The notes beneath the pieces were generated by a model. The model worked only from the letters and a program-made list of their open reading frames with translations, made no database searches and was not told the DNA's origin. From UBA12191 sp009937185 (GTDB lineage Bacteria > Planctomycetota > UBA8108 > UBA1146), in assembly GCA_938075155.1 (NCBI GenBank), contig CALJGL010000010.1:24845-88844 (forward strand): 64,000 nucleotides of DNA, written 5' to 3'. Both the position numbers and the translations under genes were made by a program. The number at the start of each line of letters is the position of its first letter. The stretch's first letter is position 1. Shown here piece after piece: positions 17,539 through 27,537 of the stretch.

Positions 17539-18549
17539 ATGGTCAGTCAGCATACCGAAATGCCCGCTGTCCTCGGAAAATGGTCCCAAGTTCTCGATGA
17601 GAGGGTTCGGGGCCGTTTGGGGACAATTGAGCCGGAATCGCTCAAATTGGCACTTATTGAGGCGAATTCAGGCGGGAAAAGGGTTCGGCCTCTTCTTTCG
17701 CTGTGGTTTGGCTCAGCTCTAGGTGTGGAAATGGAACGTTTGCTGCCGGTGGCATGCCTGACGGAGTGGTTACACAGCGCATTTCTGATCCATGACGATA
17801 TTCAAGACGGAGATATCTGGCGCAGAGATCGGCCGACGCTGTGGAAAAGCCATGGAATCCCTACGGCTTTGAATGCTGCTGATTGGCTTCTTTCAGCGGT
17901 GTATCGGGAAATCTCTTCGATCTCCTTGGATCCTTCTTCCAGAATTCGAATCTTGGATGCTGTCAGCGATGTGCATCGAAGAACTGTCGTAGGCCAGCAG
18001 TTCGATCTTTCTGGACGTGCCGATCCCTCATTCTCATTACAAAGGTATGAAGAATTGGTGCGATCCAAAACAGGTCGATACCTCGCTCTGGGTATGGTGT
18101 GTGTGGCCATCGTCAAGGGTTTGGACGACGGCGTCGTCGATACTCTTTGGGATGTCGGAGATCAGTTAGGGCCGGCTTTTCAAATTCAGGATGATCTTTT
18201 AGATTTGACCAAAGGCAAAGGGAGGGGGGGTGAAATGGGGAACGATATTCGGGAAGGCAAACCTTCCATTCTTTTTGCGCACTCTCTTCAATCTTCTGCC
18301 ATGACCGATGCTGATAAGTCCTCGTTGGTGTCGATCATGGATCGATCGAGAGAAGAAACATCGACAACAGATATCCAAGAATGTATGGAAATTTTCGACA
18401 AGTGTGGCTCCATCGAGTTTGCGAAGTCGGAAGCCAGAAGTAGGTCTGCTCAGGGCCTTGGGATATTCAGTGGCATCGATGAGTTGTCTCCCGTGATCAA
18501 AGCTGAGTTTGAATCCATCTGTGAATATTTGACCGAGAGGAATCGTTAA
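17539..18549 (+). CDS. Polyprenyl (isoprenyl diphosphate) synthase
   Basis: This 336-residue trans-prenyltransferase condenses isopentenyl diphosphate with an allylic diphosphate to make longer chains. Motifs include GGKRVRPLLSLWFG, the first Asp-rich motif HDDIQDGD and the second QIQDDLLD, all in the expected order. The ATG at 17539 is chosen because of GGAG five bases upstream; the frame is open from a TTG at 17461. Chain length cannot be told with confidence. It is the first gene of a tight plus-strand run with ddl, an IMPase and uvrA, which may suit a role in making the lipid carrier for cell-wall synthesis or a quinone tail. Confidence 0.88.
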   Translation: MVSQHTEMPAVLGKWSQVLDERVRGRLGTIEPESLKLALIEANSGGKRVRPLLSLWFGSALGVEMERLLPVACLTEWLHSAFLIHDDIQDGDIWRRDRPTLWKSHGIPTALNAADWLLSAVYREISSISLDPSSRIRILDAVSDVHRRTVVGQQFDLSGRADPSFSLQRYEELVRSKTGRYLALGMVCVAIVKGLDDGVVDTLWDVGDQLGPAFQIQDDLLDLTKGKGRGGEMGNDIREGKPSILFAHSLQSSAMTDADKSSLVSIMDRSREETSTTDIQECMEIFDKCGSIEFAKSEARSRSAQGLGIFSGIDELSPVIKAEFESICEYLTERNR

Positions 18550-18550
18550 T

Positions 18551-19630
18551 TTGGTGAACTCGAAAAAAAACGTGCTGCTGATTTTTGGTGGAACTTGGAG
18601 CGAGAGAGATGTTTCCATCAAGAGTGCTCAGCAAGTACAGCAATGGATTTCCGATGCTGGATTTATTGTTCGCCCGGTTCGTTGGGACCACGATGGTTGG
18701 GTGAAGTGTGAGTCTCAGGATCTTGAAGAAGTCAGCGAAGCTCAACATCCCGCAGAATTACTCCAGGAGTTTGTCAATGAAGGGGTCGAAGTTGCCTTCA
18801 ATTGCCTTCATGGAGGTGCCGGAGAAGATGGCACGGTTGCGGCCTTGTTTCAAATGTTCCGGATCGCTCATACAGGAGCCGGTGTCAGTGGTTCTGCGAT
18901 ATCTGCCTGCAAAGTTACTTTTAGGCAACGACTCAAAGGCTTAGGGATCAATGTTCCAAAAGCGGCTGTCGTTCACCGTGAAGTATGGAGATTGAAGTCT
19001 ACTGAAGTGATTCGTGGGATCGTCGAAGAAATCGGACTCCCGTGCATCGTTAAGGATCCTTTTGGCGGATCCTCCGATGGTGTCTCAGTCGTTTCTGGCG
19101 ACTCTGAAATCGTCGATACGATCGGCGGGCTCCTTGAGACTTGTCCGATGGTTCTTGTCGAGCAGTTCTTGTATGGAAAAGAATTGTCGATCCCCTGCTT
19201 GGGTTCTCGACAAGGAGCGCTACCTCAGACTTTACAATCGGTTGAGATTTGCCTTCCAGAAGGAGTTCCTTTTGATCGGAAGGTCAAGGATAGCGGCAAG
19301 TATGTCGATCCAGAGAGTCGCCAACTCTGCGACCTCCAAATCAATTGTCCATCTAGTGTGGATGCTGAAGTCAGCGTTGATCTCTCTAGGGCGGTTCGTC
19401 AAATACACTTGGAACTCGATTTAGGAACGCTCAGTCGTACCGACTTGATTATTTGTGGTGAAGAATATTTCTTCCTTGAGACGAATACCTGTCCGGGAAT
19501 GACCCATAGAAGTTTGGTTCCTCTCTCTGCAAAAGAGAGCGGCTTCGAAGGACCTGAATTGATTCGCCGAATGCTGGACGCTGCCATTTCTCAGCATTTG
19601 GGACGTGCGACCGGGGGGTCCTTTGCCTGA
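18551..19630 (+). CDS. ddl: D-alanine-D-alanine ligase-like ATP-grasp enzyme
   Basis: The 359-residue protein matches the ATP-grasp ligase that joins two D-Ala for peptidoglycan. The N-terminal LLIFGGTWSERDVSIKS, the NCLHGGAGEDG loop near residue 92, the DPFGGSSDGVSVV loop near 172 and the C-terminal FFLETNTCPGMTHRSLVP with the metal-binding Glu and Asn are in the right order. The TTG at 18551 (or GTG at 18554) begins 1 bp after the prenyl synthase stop with GAGAGG upstream. In a PVC bacterium a working ddl fits with the mreBCD-mrdA genes at the right of the window. Confidence 0.85.
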   Translation: MVNSKKNVLLIFGGTWSERDVSIKSAQQVQQWISDAGFIVRPVRWDHDGWVKCESQDLEEVSEAQHPAELLQEFVNEGVEVAFNCLHGGAGEDGTVAALFQMFRIAHTGAGVSGSAISACKVTFRQRLKGLGINVPKAAVVHREVWRLKSTEVIRGIVEEIGLPCIVKDPFGGSSDGVSVVSGDSEIVDTIGGLLETCPMVLVEQFLYGKELSIPCLGSRQGALPQTLQSVEICLPEGVPFDRKVKDSGKYVDPESRQLCDLQINCPSSVDAEVSVDLSRAVRQIHLELDLGTLSRTDLIICGEEYFFLETNTCPGMTHRSLVPLSAKESGFEGPELIRRMLDAAISQHLGRATGGSFA

Positions 19631-20510
19631 AAAGAGACCCTTTCAAGACGGTCTCTTTTCCGGTGACGAATTCCTAAAGTTGCTGAATCTAGTTGAGCTC
19701 TCTGGACAAGGTCTGTTGTCAGATCGTGAACAACTCCGCATGGGAAAATTGTCGATCGAGATGAAGGGCTTTCGGGATCTGGTGACTTCTGCTGACAGAA
19801 ATTCAGAAGAGACCCTGATCTCCGGTATAAAGACCTTGTTCCCAGAGGATGCGATCTACAGCGAAGAATCGGGAGAGGTTCGAGCGACAGGATCGAGACG
19901 TTGGATCTTGGATCCTTTAGACGGCACTACGAACTTTGCTCATGGTCATCCTCTCTTTGCTGTTTCAGCAGGGCTGGTGGATTCTGAAGGTCCATTAGCG
20001 GCTGTTATTCACGCCCCAGTGCTCGGGGAAACCTGGTGGGCCACTCGGGGAGGGGGAGCTTGGGTTCGCCGAGTCTCTTCTTCTTCAGCTGACGTGGTAG
20101 CTCCTCGAGCTCTTCATGTGGCAACACCTGTTGATCTGGCCTCTTCGTTGTTAGCGACTGGATTTAGTTATCGCCGAAGAGAAGTTGATCATGGGGCCGT
20201 TGATCTCTTTGAAGACTTGTTGTTGAAAGCGAGAGAGATTCGACGAGGGGGAAGTGCATGTCTTGATCTTGCATTCACAGCGGCGGGAATATTCGCTGGG
20301 TTTTGGGAATTTGAACTGGCTCCTCACGATGTTTCAGCGGGCGCACTTCTAGTGAGAGAGGCCGGGGGAATGGTCACCGATGGAGAAGGTGGCGACGATT
20401 GGCTTTTCGGCAAGAGTATTATCGCTTCAGCGCCTAGCCTTCATGAAGAACTCTTGAAACGTGTGGCCCCGGTGACGATCGCTTTGAAAAAGAATTCAGG
20501 TTCATCGTGA
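19623..20510 (+). CDS. Inositol monophosphatase family protein
   Basis: A 295-residue Mg-dependent sugar or nucleotide phosphatase. The metal site is visible: EESGE near residue 82, WILDPLDGTTNFAHG near 97, and the C-terminal ELAPHDVSAGALLVREAGG, where the family WD is replaced by PHD but the Asp is kept. The TTG at 19623 with GGGGGGTCC upstream overlaps the end of ddl; a GTG at 19605 is the alternative. The substrate could be inositol phosphate, histidinol phosphate or PAP, and the sequence does not decide this. Confidence 0.85.
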   Translation: MPEKRPFQDGLFSGDEFLKLLNLVELSGQGLLSDREQLRMGKLSIEMKGFRDLVTSADRNSEETLISGIKTLFPEDAIYSEESGEVRATGSRRWILDPLDGTTNFAHGHPLFAVSAGLVDSEGPLAAVIHAPVLGETWWATRGGGAWVRRVSSSSADVVAPRALHVATPVDLASSLLATGFSYRRREVDHGAVDLFEDLLLKAREIRRGGSACLDLAFTAAGIFAGFWEFELAPHDVSAGALLVREAGGMVTDGEGGDDWLFGKSIIASAPSLHEELLKRVAPVTIALKKNSGSS

Positions 20511-23500
20511 GCAATAGAAATAATGGACGCCCTCTTATTGTTCGTGGGGCAAGAGAAAATAATCTCAGAAACATCGATGTAGAAATCCCGCGTGAGCGAT
20601 TGGTTGTCGTTACTGGTGTCAGTGGCTCCGGTAAATCGACCTTGGCTCATGACATCATTTGCCGAGAGGGGCAGCGTCGATTTGTTGAGAGTTTAAGCCC
20701 TTATGCTCGACAGTACCTAGGACGCATGGATAGGCCGCAAGTGGAGACTGTGGAAGGTCTCAGTCCCACCATCGCTATCGATCAAAAAACTATTTCAAGA
20801 AATCCGCGCTCAACAGTGGGCACTATTACTGAGATATTGGATTTACTGAGGTTGCTGTACGCGCGTTTAGGTACTCCTCATTGTCCGGAGTGTGGCGAGT
20901 TGATCGAAGGTCGAAGCCGGGAGCAAATCGTTCTTCATGCCTGGCATCATCATTCGGCGAAAGACGTGACGATTTGCGCTCCCATTGTTCTGGAGCGAAA
21001 AGGGGAATATCGAAAAGAACTGGAAGACTTGCGCGAGCAAGGATTTCAGAGAGTGCGTATCGATGGTGAAATTCTTAGACTGTCTGAAGAAATCGTATTG
21101 GCCAGATATGAGCGTCATACTATCGAAATTGTCCTAGACCGTGTGAAGTTGGTCGATGGCAAAAGAGGACGCTTTGCAGAGGCTGTTGAGAAAGCCCTCT
21201 CACTGGGCAATGGACTTGTGAACCTTGTCATCGGTGACGAAGCGACTCTCTTTTCTAGCCGATTAGGATGCACTTCATGTTCCGTCACTATTCCTGAACT
21301 CGAACCCCGATTGTTTTCTTTCAATAGCCCTCTAGGGGCTTGTGATCGTTGCGATGGCCTCGGTCGACGCAGATCGCCTTCTGAAGAAAGCATGGTTAAA
21401 GATCCTGATTTGTCCATCGAGGATGGTGCTTTGCAATTGCGTAAGCAAGGAAAGGTGATCCGTGGACTGGGTATTCCGTGGAAGGTACTCACCGATGCCT
21501 TGGCCGAGATTCGTATTGATGGCTCCCGGCCTTGGAAGAAATTGACTCAACGAGCACGTCAGTTTCTGTTGGATGGGGCAGCCTCGGTGGGGCATAAATC
21601 GAACTGGCCCGGATTAATCCAGTTATCCGAAGTCTCCTATGATTTGCATGGTGGTCGGGAACTGGAACGTTGGATGCCGTACTCTCCATGTCGAAGTTGT
21701 CATGGAAGTCGACTGCAGCCAGCAGCGAGATCAGTGCTCTTTAAGAATCGTGGTATTCAAGAGATTTGCGAAATGACCGTTGAGCAAGCCACTCAATTTT
21801 TCGCGAATTTGACCCTCGATGATCGAGAGGCATTGATCGGCCAATCTATATTCCCCGAGATTGGGGCTCGCTTAGAATTTCTCGATAAAGTGGGTTTGGG
21901 ATATTTAGCCATCGGGCGATCTGCAGACACACTTTCCGGAGGTGAAGCGCAAAGGATACGATTGGCGAGTCAATTGGGGAGTGGACTTCGAGGCGTGCTC
22001 TACGTGTTGGATGAACCTTCGATTGGCCTACACGCCTCTGATAATGCCACCATGTTGGAAATGCTCAGAGGGCTCCGGGACAAAGGGAATTCGCTACTGG
22101 TCGTAGAGCATGACCGGGAAACGATCGAGAGTGCCGATCACGTCATCGATATTGGTCCTGGTGCGGGAATCCATGGCGGGGAGCTCACGGGCGAAGGCAC
22201 CGTCAGTCAGTTGCGCAAGAGTCCTCGTTCTGTCACGGGGGATTATCTCAGTGGTAGATCTGAAATCGCTATTCCTCAACAGAGAAGAAAAGCACAGGGG
22301 CATTTGGTGGTGCGCGGTGCAAGGATGCACAATCTCAACAATATCGATGTTGAAATCCCTTTAGGGAGCCTTGTTGTCATTTCGGGTGTGAGCGGTTCAG
22401 GGAAAAGTACTCTTGTTCAAGGCATTTTACAGCCTGCTGTTGCCGATCATTTGGAGTTGTTAACCGAGCCACCTGGAGACCATGACAAGGTCGAGGGCTT
22501 GGACGAGATCGACAAAATGATTCGTATCGATCAGAGCCCGATCGGTAGAACTCCACGATCCAATTCAGGAACTTACACAAAAGTCTTTGATGATATCCGG
22601 GATCTCTTCGCCAAAACCCCAGAAGCCAGAGCGCGAGGATGGAAAAAGGGTCGCTTTTCATTCAACGTCAAAGGGGGGCGCTGTGAAGCGTGTGAAGGTG
22701 CCGGTGTCACAACAATAGGAATGCAGTTCATGGCAGACATTCAGGTGGTCTGCGACGAGTGTCAGGGGACACGATTTAATGAAGAGACTCGGACGGTGAG
22801 GTGGCGCGGCCATGACGTCTCCGAAGTTCTCGCTCTTTCGATCGACGATGCTGCTCGTCTTTTTGAAGATGTCCCACAGGTGTTTTCGACATTGGACACT
22901 TTACAGAAAGTGGGTTTGGGGTACGTCTCTTTGGGGCAGCCCAGTACCACTCTTTCTGGGGGTGAAGCCCAACGGGTCAAATTGGCCACAGAATTGAGAA
23001 AAAGAAGCACTGGGAAGACTCTGTACATCCTCGACGAGCCGACTACAGGATTGCACTTTGCGGATGTTCAAAATCTCCTCAACTGTCTTCAGGCCCTCGT
23101 CGAAAGAGGCAACTCCGTCATCGTGATCGAACATTGCATGGACGTGATCAAGCAAGCGGATCACGTGATCGATCTGGGTCCTGAGGGAGGAGCTGGGGGT
23201 GGGCGTATCGTGGCTTGTGGCACCCCCGAGGAAATCATTAAGACTAAAGGTCTGACCGCTCAAGCTTTGAAACCGGAAATGACGGGTGTCCACAAAAAGG
23301 TGACCCAAAAAGGGAAAAAGAGGGGATCCGGAAAAGGGGAACCCACCGATCGATTTATCATTGAAGGTGCTCGTCAAAATAATCTTAAAGATGTCAGAGT
23401 CGAAATCCCAGCAGGAGAAATGACTGTGATTACAGGTCCGAGTGGTTCGGGTAAGAGCACTTTGGCCTTCGATATTTTGTTCTCCGAGGGACAGAGAAGG

Positions 23501-26233
23501 TATTTAGAAAGCTTATCGACATACGCCAGAAGATTTTTAGGCCGTATGGATCGTGCTCTTGTCGATCGAGTCGAGGGGATTGCACCGGCGGTGGCTATCG
23601 ATCAGAGGAATCGTGGCAGCAATCCTCGGTCCACTGTCGCAACCTCTACTGAGATTTACGATTATTTACGGATCCTGTTTGCTCGGGCAGGTGAGGCATC
23701 ATGCACCACCTGCGACGTTCCGTTGGAATCCGCGACTCCTGCCGTCGCCAGTCGCCGAATCCTTGAGGAACGAGGTGAGGAACCTACTCTACTTTTGGCT
23801 CCTCTCAATGCTCCCTTCCCAGATCTAGGATCTTTGCAGAGGGAAGGTTTTGCTCGTTTGAGGTTGAATGGATCGGAAGTTCTTAGATTTGACGAGATCG
23901 ACGATTCGGACATGATTGAAAATGCTGACCAGGTCGACGTGGTCGTTGATCGATTGAAGCCTGGAAAGTCAGGGCGCGCCCGTGTCGCTGAAAGTGTCGA
24001 GGAATGTTATCGGAGGGGATTGGATCGGCTCATTGTTGCCGATGCGAGTGGGCAAGAGGTGGCGAGATATACGCGTCATCTTTCATGTCCTTCGGGTCAC
24101 ATGATGTTGACGGAAGAACTGTCTCCTCGGTTGTTTTCGTTCAATCATCATTCAGGGGCTTGTTCCGGTTGTTCTGGATTAGGTGTTCTGAAACAGGTCG
24201 ATCCTCGATTACTGATTACGAATGAGAGTAAACCGCTCTTTAATGGTGCGATGGAACATCGTCTCGGTTCCTGGATCGGTCGGCGTAGTTCTCGTGTCAG
24301 AAAAGTCATCGATGCAGCACTGGAAGCTCATGGCTTTGACCCCAAATCCCCTGTGCAGGAGTTGGGTGAGGATGGTTGGAATCTGATTCTTCACGGAACC
24401 GGTGATCAATCTTATCCGGTTCGATACAGAACTCGTCGAGGCAGCGGTCGTTTACGACAAGTGACGGGATCGACCTGGGAGGGTTTGATTCAGAGAGTCT
24501 CCGCCTGGCACCAAAGGGCCGGTTCTCCTCGTTGGAGACGAGCCATCGAAGATCACTTGGCGATTCGTCCATGTCCCGGCTGCTCCGGGGGGCGATTGAA
24601 ACCCGAATTATTGGCGGTCAGGATTGAAGGTAAGAATATCTCTGACCTTTGCCAGTTGACGGTGTCCTCCGCTCTTGAATTTTTTAATAGTTTGACGTTG
24701 AGCGGCTATCGTAAAGAGGTGGCTCAACAGATACATACGGAAGTGGCCAGTCGTCTAGGATTCTTAGAACAAGTCGGATTGGGATATCTTGGGTTGGACA
24801 GAGCGACCGAATCACTTTCAGGCGGAGAATCCCAAAGAATACGATTGGCGACTCAAATTGGTAATCAATTGGTGGGCGTCCTTTATGTCCTGGACGAACC
24901 TACGATAGGTCTGCACCCCAGAGACGTCGATCGTTTGTTGGATTCGTTGGTCTCTCTTAAAGATCAAGGCAACACATTAGTGGTCGTTGAGCATGACGAA
25001 AGAACGATGAATCGTGCGGATCACATCGTGGATATGGGACCTGGAGCGGGAGTCGAAGGAGGGGAAGTTGTTGCAGAAGGAACACCCGAATCGATGAGGA
25101 ATAATACCCAATCACGGACAGGTGATTTTTTAGCGGGTCGTGAACTGGTCTACGAAATTTCTGAAAGACGCTCTCCCGAGAATGGCGATTTGACCGTTGT
25201 TGGAGCCAGAGCAAATAATCTGAAAAATCTAACGGTGTCGTTTCCAAAGGGAGTCTTGACCTGTGTCACAGGTGTTTCCGGATCTGGGAAATCTTCTCTA
25301 GTCATGGATATCCTTGCTCGCGAATTGGCCACTCAGTTGGCCGGTGCGAGACCTGCGAGTGCGGAACATGAGCGGCTCGAAGGAGTCGAAGGCTTCGATG
25401 GATTAGGAGTGATTGACCAACAACCCTTGGGCAGAACTCCTTCTTCGAATGCCGCCACTTACACAGGGCTGATGTCTCCAATGCGCGGATTGTATGCAAA
25501 AACAGCCTTGGCTCGATTAAGGGGTTGGGGACCTGGCCGGTTCTCATTCAACGTTGCCGGTGGTCGTTGCGAAACCTGTGAAGGTAAAGGAGGTGTATTG
25601 ATTGAAATGCATTTCCTGAGCGACGTTTGGGTCAAATGCGATGATTGCCACGGGAAGCGATATGAGTCCGAAACTTTGGAAGCCCGTTGGAAAGGGCACA
25701 GCATTGCAGACGTCCTCGAGATGGACGTTCGACAAGCGCGCCAGGTATTCGACGGCATTCCTGCGATTTCATCAATGTTGACTGCTCTTGAAGATGTGGG
25801 TCTGGGATATTTAAGTTTGGGACAGTCGGCGACGACACTTTCAGGTGGAGAAGCCCAGAGAGTGAAGTTGGCATCTGAATTGGGTCGTCGTTCGCGTGGA
25901 CGGAAAATATACATTTTAGACGAACCTACGACGGGGCTTCATTTCGGTGACGTAAAACTGTTGGTGAAAATGTTACATAGACTTGTGGACAGAGGCGATA
26001 CCGTGGTGGTGATTGAACACGATATGGACCTTGTTGCGAGTGCCGACCATGTCATCGATTTGGGACCAGATGGTGGAGGTGCCGGCGGAGGCATCGTCGC
26101 TGAGGGGACACCGGAAGAAGTCGCCAAATGCCGGAAGAGTTATACGGGCAAAGCTTTGTCAGAGAAATTCAAGGCTGCAAAAAAAACGTCTGCTCGAAAA
26201 AAGTCTACGAAAACAAAATCAGGTGGAAAGTAG
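20507..26233 (+). CDS. uvrA: Tandem (double-length) UvrA excinuclease subunit
   Basis: UvrA is the damage-recognising ABC ATPase of nucleotide excision repair. This one has 1,908 residues, twice the usual ~940. It contains two complete UvrA units in one chain, joined near residue 945 by a lysine-rich linker. Four Walker A motifs (GxSGSGKST/S) start at about residues 37, 627, 977 and 1589; four signature motifs of the LSGGE-QR type are all intact. Zinc-finger CxxC pairs are present in both halves, but the first pair in the second half is degenerate (CPSGH). A lysine-rich tail ends the protein. The GTG start at 20507 overlaps the upstream stop as GTGA. Similar tandem UvrA proteins are known in chlamydiae. 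Confidence 0.95.
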   Translation: MSNRNNGRPLIVRGARENNLRNIDVEIPRERLVVVTGVSGSGKSTLAHDIICREGQRRFVESLSPYARQYLGRMDRPQVETVEGLSPTIAIDQKTISRNPRSTVGTITEILDLLRLLYARLGTPHCPECGELIEGRSREQIVLHAWHHHSAKDVTICAPIVLERKGEYRKELEDLREQGFQRVRIDGEILRLSEEIVLARYERHTIEIVLDRVKLVDGKRGRFAEAVEKALSLGNGLVNLVIGDEATLFSSRLGCTSCSVTIPELEPRLFSFNSPLGACDRCDGLGRRRSPSEESMVKDPDLSIEDGALQLRKQGKVIRGLGIPWKVLTDALAEIRIDGSRPWKKLTQRARQFLLDGAASVGHKSNWPGLIQLSEVSYDLHGGRELERWMPYSPCRSCHGSRLQPAARSVLFKNRGIQEICEMTVEQATQFFANLTLDDREALIGQSIFPEIGARLEFLDKVGLGYLAIGRSADTLSGGEAQRIRLASQLGSGLRGVLYVLDEPSIGLHASDNATMLEMLRGLRDKGNSLLVVEHDRETIESADHVIDIGPGAGIHGGELTGEGTVSQLRKSPRSVTGDYLSGRSEIAIPQQRRKAQGHLVVRGARMHNLNNIDVEIPLGSLVVISGVSGSGKSTLVQGILQPAVADHLELLTEPPGDHDKVEGLDEIDKMIRIDQSPIGRTPRSNSGTYTKVFDDIRDLFAKTPEARARGWKKGRFSFNVKGGRCEACEGAGVTTIGMQFMADIQVVCDECQGTRFNEETRTVRWRGHDVSEVLALSIDDAARLFEDVPQVFSTLDTLQKVGLGYVSLGQPSTTLSGGEAQRVKLATELRKRSTGKTLYILDEPTTGLHFADVQNLLNCLQALVERGNSVIVIEHCMDVIKQADHVIDLGPEGGAGGGRIVACGTPEEIIKTKGLTAQALKPEMTGVHKKVTQKGKKRGSGKGEPTDRFIIEGARQNNLKDVRVEIPAGEMTVITGPSGSGKSTLAFDILFSEGQRRYLESLSTYARRFLGRMDRALVDRVEGIAPAVAIDQRNRGSNPRSTVATSTEIYDYLRILFARAGEASCTTCDVPLESATPAVASRRILEERGEEPTLLLAPLNAPFPDLGSLQREGFARLRLNGSEVLRFDEIDDSDMIENADQVDVVVDRLKPGKSGRARVAESVEECYRRGLDRLIVADASGQEVARYTRHLSCPSGHMMLTEELSPRLFSFNHHSGACSGCSGLGVLKQVDPRLLITNESKPLFNGAMEHRLGSWIGRRSSRVRKVIDAALEAHGFDPKSPVQELGEDGWNLILHGTGDQSYPVRYRTRRGSGRLRQVTGSTWEGLIQRVSAWHQRAGSPRWRRAIEDHLAIRPCPGCSGGRLKPELLAVRIEGKNISDLCQLTVSSALEFFNSLTLSGYRKEVAQQIHTEVASRLGFLEQVGLGYLGLDRATESLSGGESQRIRLATQIGNQLVGVLYVLDEPTIGLHPRDVDRLLDSLVSLKDQGNTLVVVEHDERTMNRADHIVDMGPGAGVEGGEVVAEGTPESMRNNTQSRTGDFLAGRELVYEISERRSPENGDLTVVGARANNLKNLTVSFPKGVLTCVTGVSGSGKSSLVMDILARELATQLAGARPASAEHERLEGVEGFDGLGVIDQQPLGRTPSSNAATYTGLMSPMRGLYAKTALARLRGWGPGRFSFNVAGGRCETCEGKGGVLIEMHFLSDVWVKCDDCHGKRYESETLEARWKGHSIADVLEMDVRQARQVFDGIPAISSMLTALEDVGLGYLSLGQSATTLSGGEAQRVKLASELGRRSRGRKIYILDEPTTGLHFGDVKLLVKMLHRLVDRGDTVVVIEHDMDLVASADHVIDLGPDGGGAGGGIVAEGTPEEVAKCRKSYTGKALSEKFKAAKKTSARKKSTKTKSGGK

Positions 26234-26287
26234 CCACTCGTGGGGGGGCTTTCGAATCACAGTTCTTTCTCATGGGTAGTTTTTAGT

Positions 26288-27409
26288 TCACTCTGCCGCA
26301 AGATCTCGTGTTCTTTCTAGGAGTTGTTGCTCTAACTGCGCCTGTCTCGATAATCCGTTGACCAAGCCTCTGAGAGCTTCTTCCAGATCACTGGAGGCTT
26401 TCTGACCTTTGCCCCTGAATTCTAAGAGGTCGCGAACTATTTCAGTCGTTCTTCGAACTTCGACTGCTCCTTCAGCGTAGCGATTCGCACATTCGTGCAG
26501 AGCGATGAACGCTCCTTCTCGATCTCCAGGACTGTTCAGAATTCTCCAAGGACGGCTTCTGATTTCAGTGACCAAGCCATGTAGATCTTGGCTGGTGTCA
26601 TTCAAGTTTTCCACAGTATGGCGAATTGGAGCCCTGTTCTCTTGTAAAATTTCATGGAGGTCGTCGAGTATTCGATCGGTTTTTCGGCCAACTATGGAAA
26701 TGGATTCTGCCGTATCGGGAAGGATTTGAGCATGGCTTCGCAGCTCTTGTAGTAGTTCTTCAGCATTCTGGATCGACTGAAGAATAGGAATGCGACCTTC
26801 TCTCACAAGTTGCCGGAGTTCTTGAGAGGCTGAGTTGAGACTTTCTCCCGCCGTGACAAGCGTGCTGGTCATCTCGTACAACCCGCCTGATCGATTCAAG
26901 AAATCACCCAGTCTGCCCACCGACTCTGCCGCTCTTCGTAGCGCACTGAGGGCGATCGAGGATTGCTGTTCGTCATGATATTTTTTTCCGAGATCCACCA
27001 TCAAGATATCGGTCTCTAGTATCGATTCGGTGTGACCAGGGGTGATGTCGATGGTGTTGCCTCGATTCGCCAATTGGCGCAACTGTACCTTTGATCCCGC
27101 TGTAATCCGGTGTTTGGCATTCCGTGAGATATTGGCATGGGCAACAAATAGAGGTAGAGAGGAGGCGGAATCTTCAGCTTCAAGTTTTTCAATAAATTCA
27201 ATGCTATGAACTTTTCCGATGGGGTGTCCCCGGAAGGTCACTAGCGTCCCAGTTTCGATGAGACCGACGTCTTCTAGGGAGAAACTGATCTGTTCCTCAG
27301 ACGCATTCGCAAGATCAGGAAGTGGCAACTGCGACACGAGGGTCAATGTGATCAGTAAGAAAAAGAGAAGTCCCCATCTTTTGTGGAAAGATTGTTGATT
27401 CTTCGGCAT
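26288..27409 (-). CDS. Exported MCE (MlaD-like) domain protein
   Basis: The 373-residue protein has an N-terminal hydrophobic stretch ending in LANASEE, which looks like a cleavable signal peptide. An MCE domain follows (residues about 40-130; GLIETGTLVTFRGHPIGKVH matches the family core). The remainder is long helical and coiled-coil, as in MlaD/Mce proteins that form lipid-carrying tubes in the envelope. The start is the ATG at 27409 behind GGGAG; a longer frame from 27487 lacks a ribosome site. No MlaE or MlaF gene is next to it. It is convergent with uvrA. Lipid transport is inferred from the family only. Confidence 0.7.
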   Translation of the reverse strand: MPKNQQSFHKRWGLLFFLLITLTLVSQLPLPDLANASEEQISFSLEDVGLIETGTLVTFRGHPIGKVHSIEFIEKLEAEDSASSLPLFVAHANISRNAKHRITAGSKVQLRQLANRGNTIDITPGHTESILETDILMVDLGKKYHDEQQSSIALSALRRAAESVGRLGDFLNRSGGLYEMTSTLVTAGESLNSASQELRQLVREGRIPILQSIQNAEELLQELRSHAQILPDTAESISIVGRKTDRILDDLHEILQENRAPIRHTVENLNDTSQDLHGLVTEIRSRPWRILNSPGDREGAFIALHECANRYAEGAVEVRRTTEIVRDLLEFRGKGQKASSDLEEALRGLVNGLSRQAQLEQQLLERTRDLAAE

Positions 27410-27537
27410 TTTGATTCTCCCTGTTGATCCATGATCGATCCGGCAAAGAGAAACGAGTTCATCTTTACCATCCTGAAGTATCGACACAATTCAGGGGGTT
27501 CTTCATATCTTTTTCCAAAGCTGAAATTCGGTGTGCT

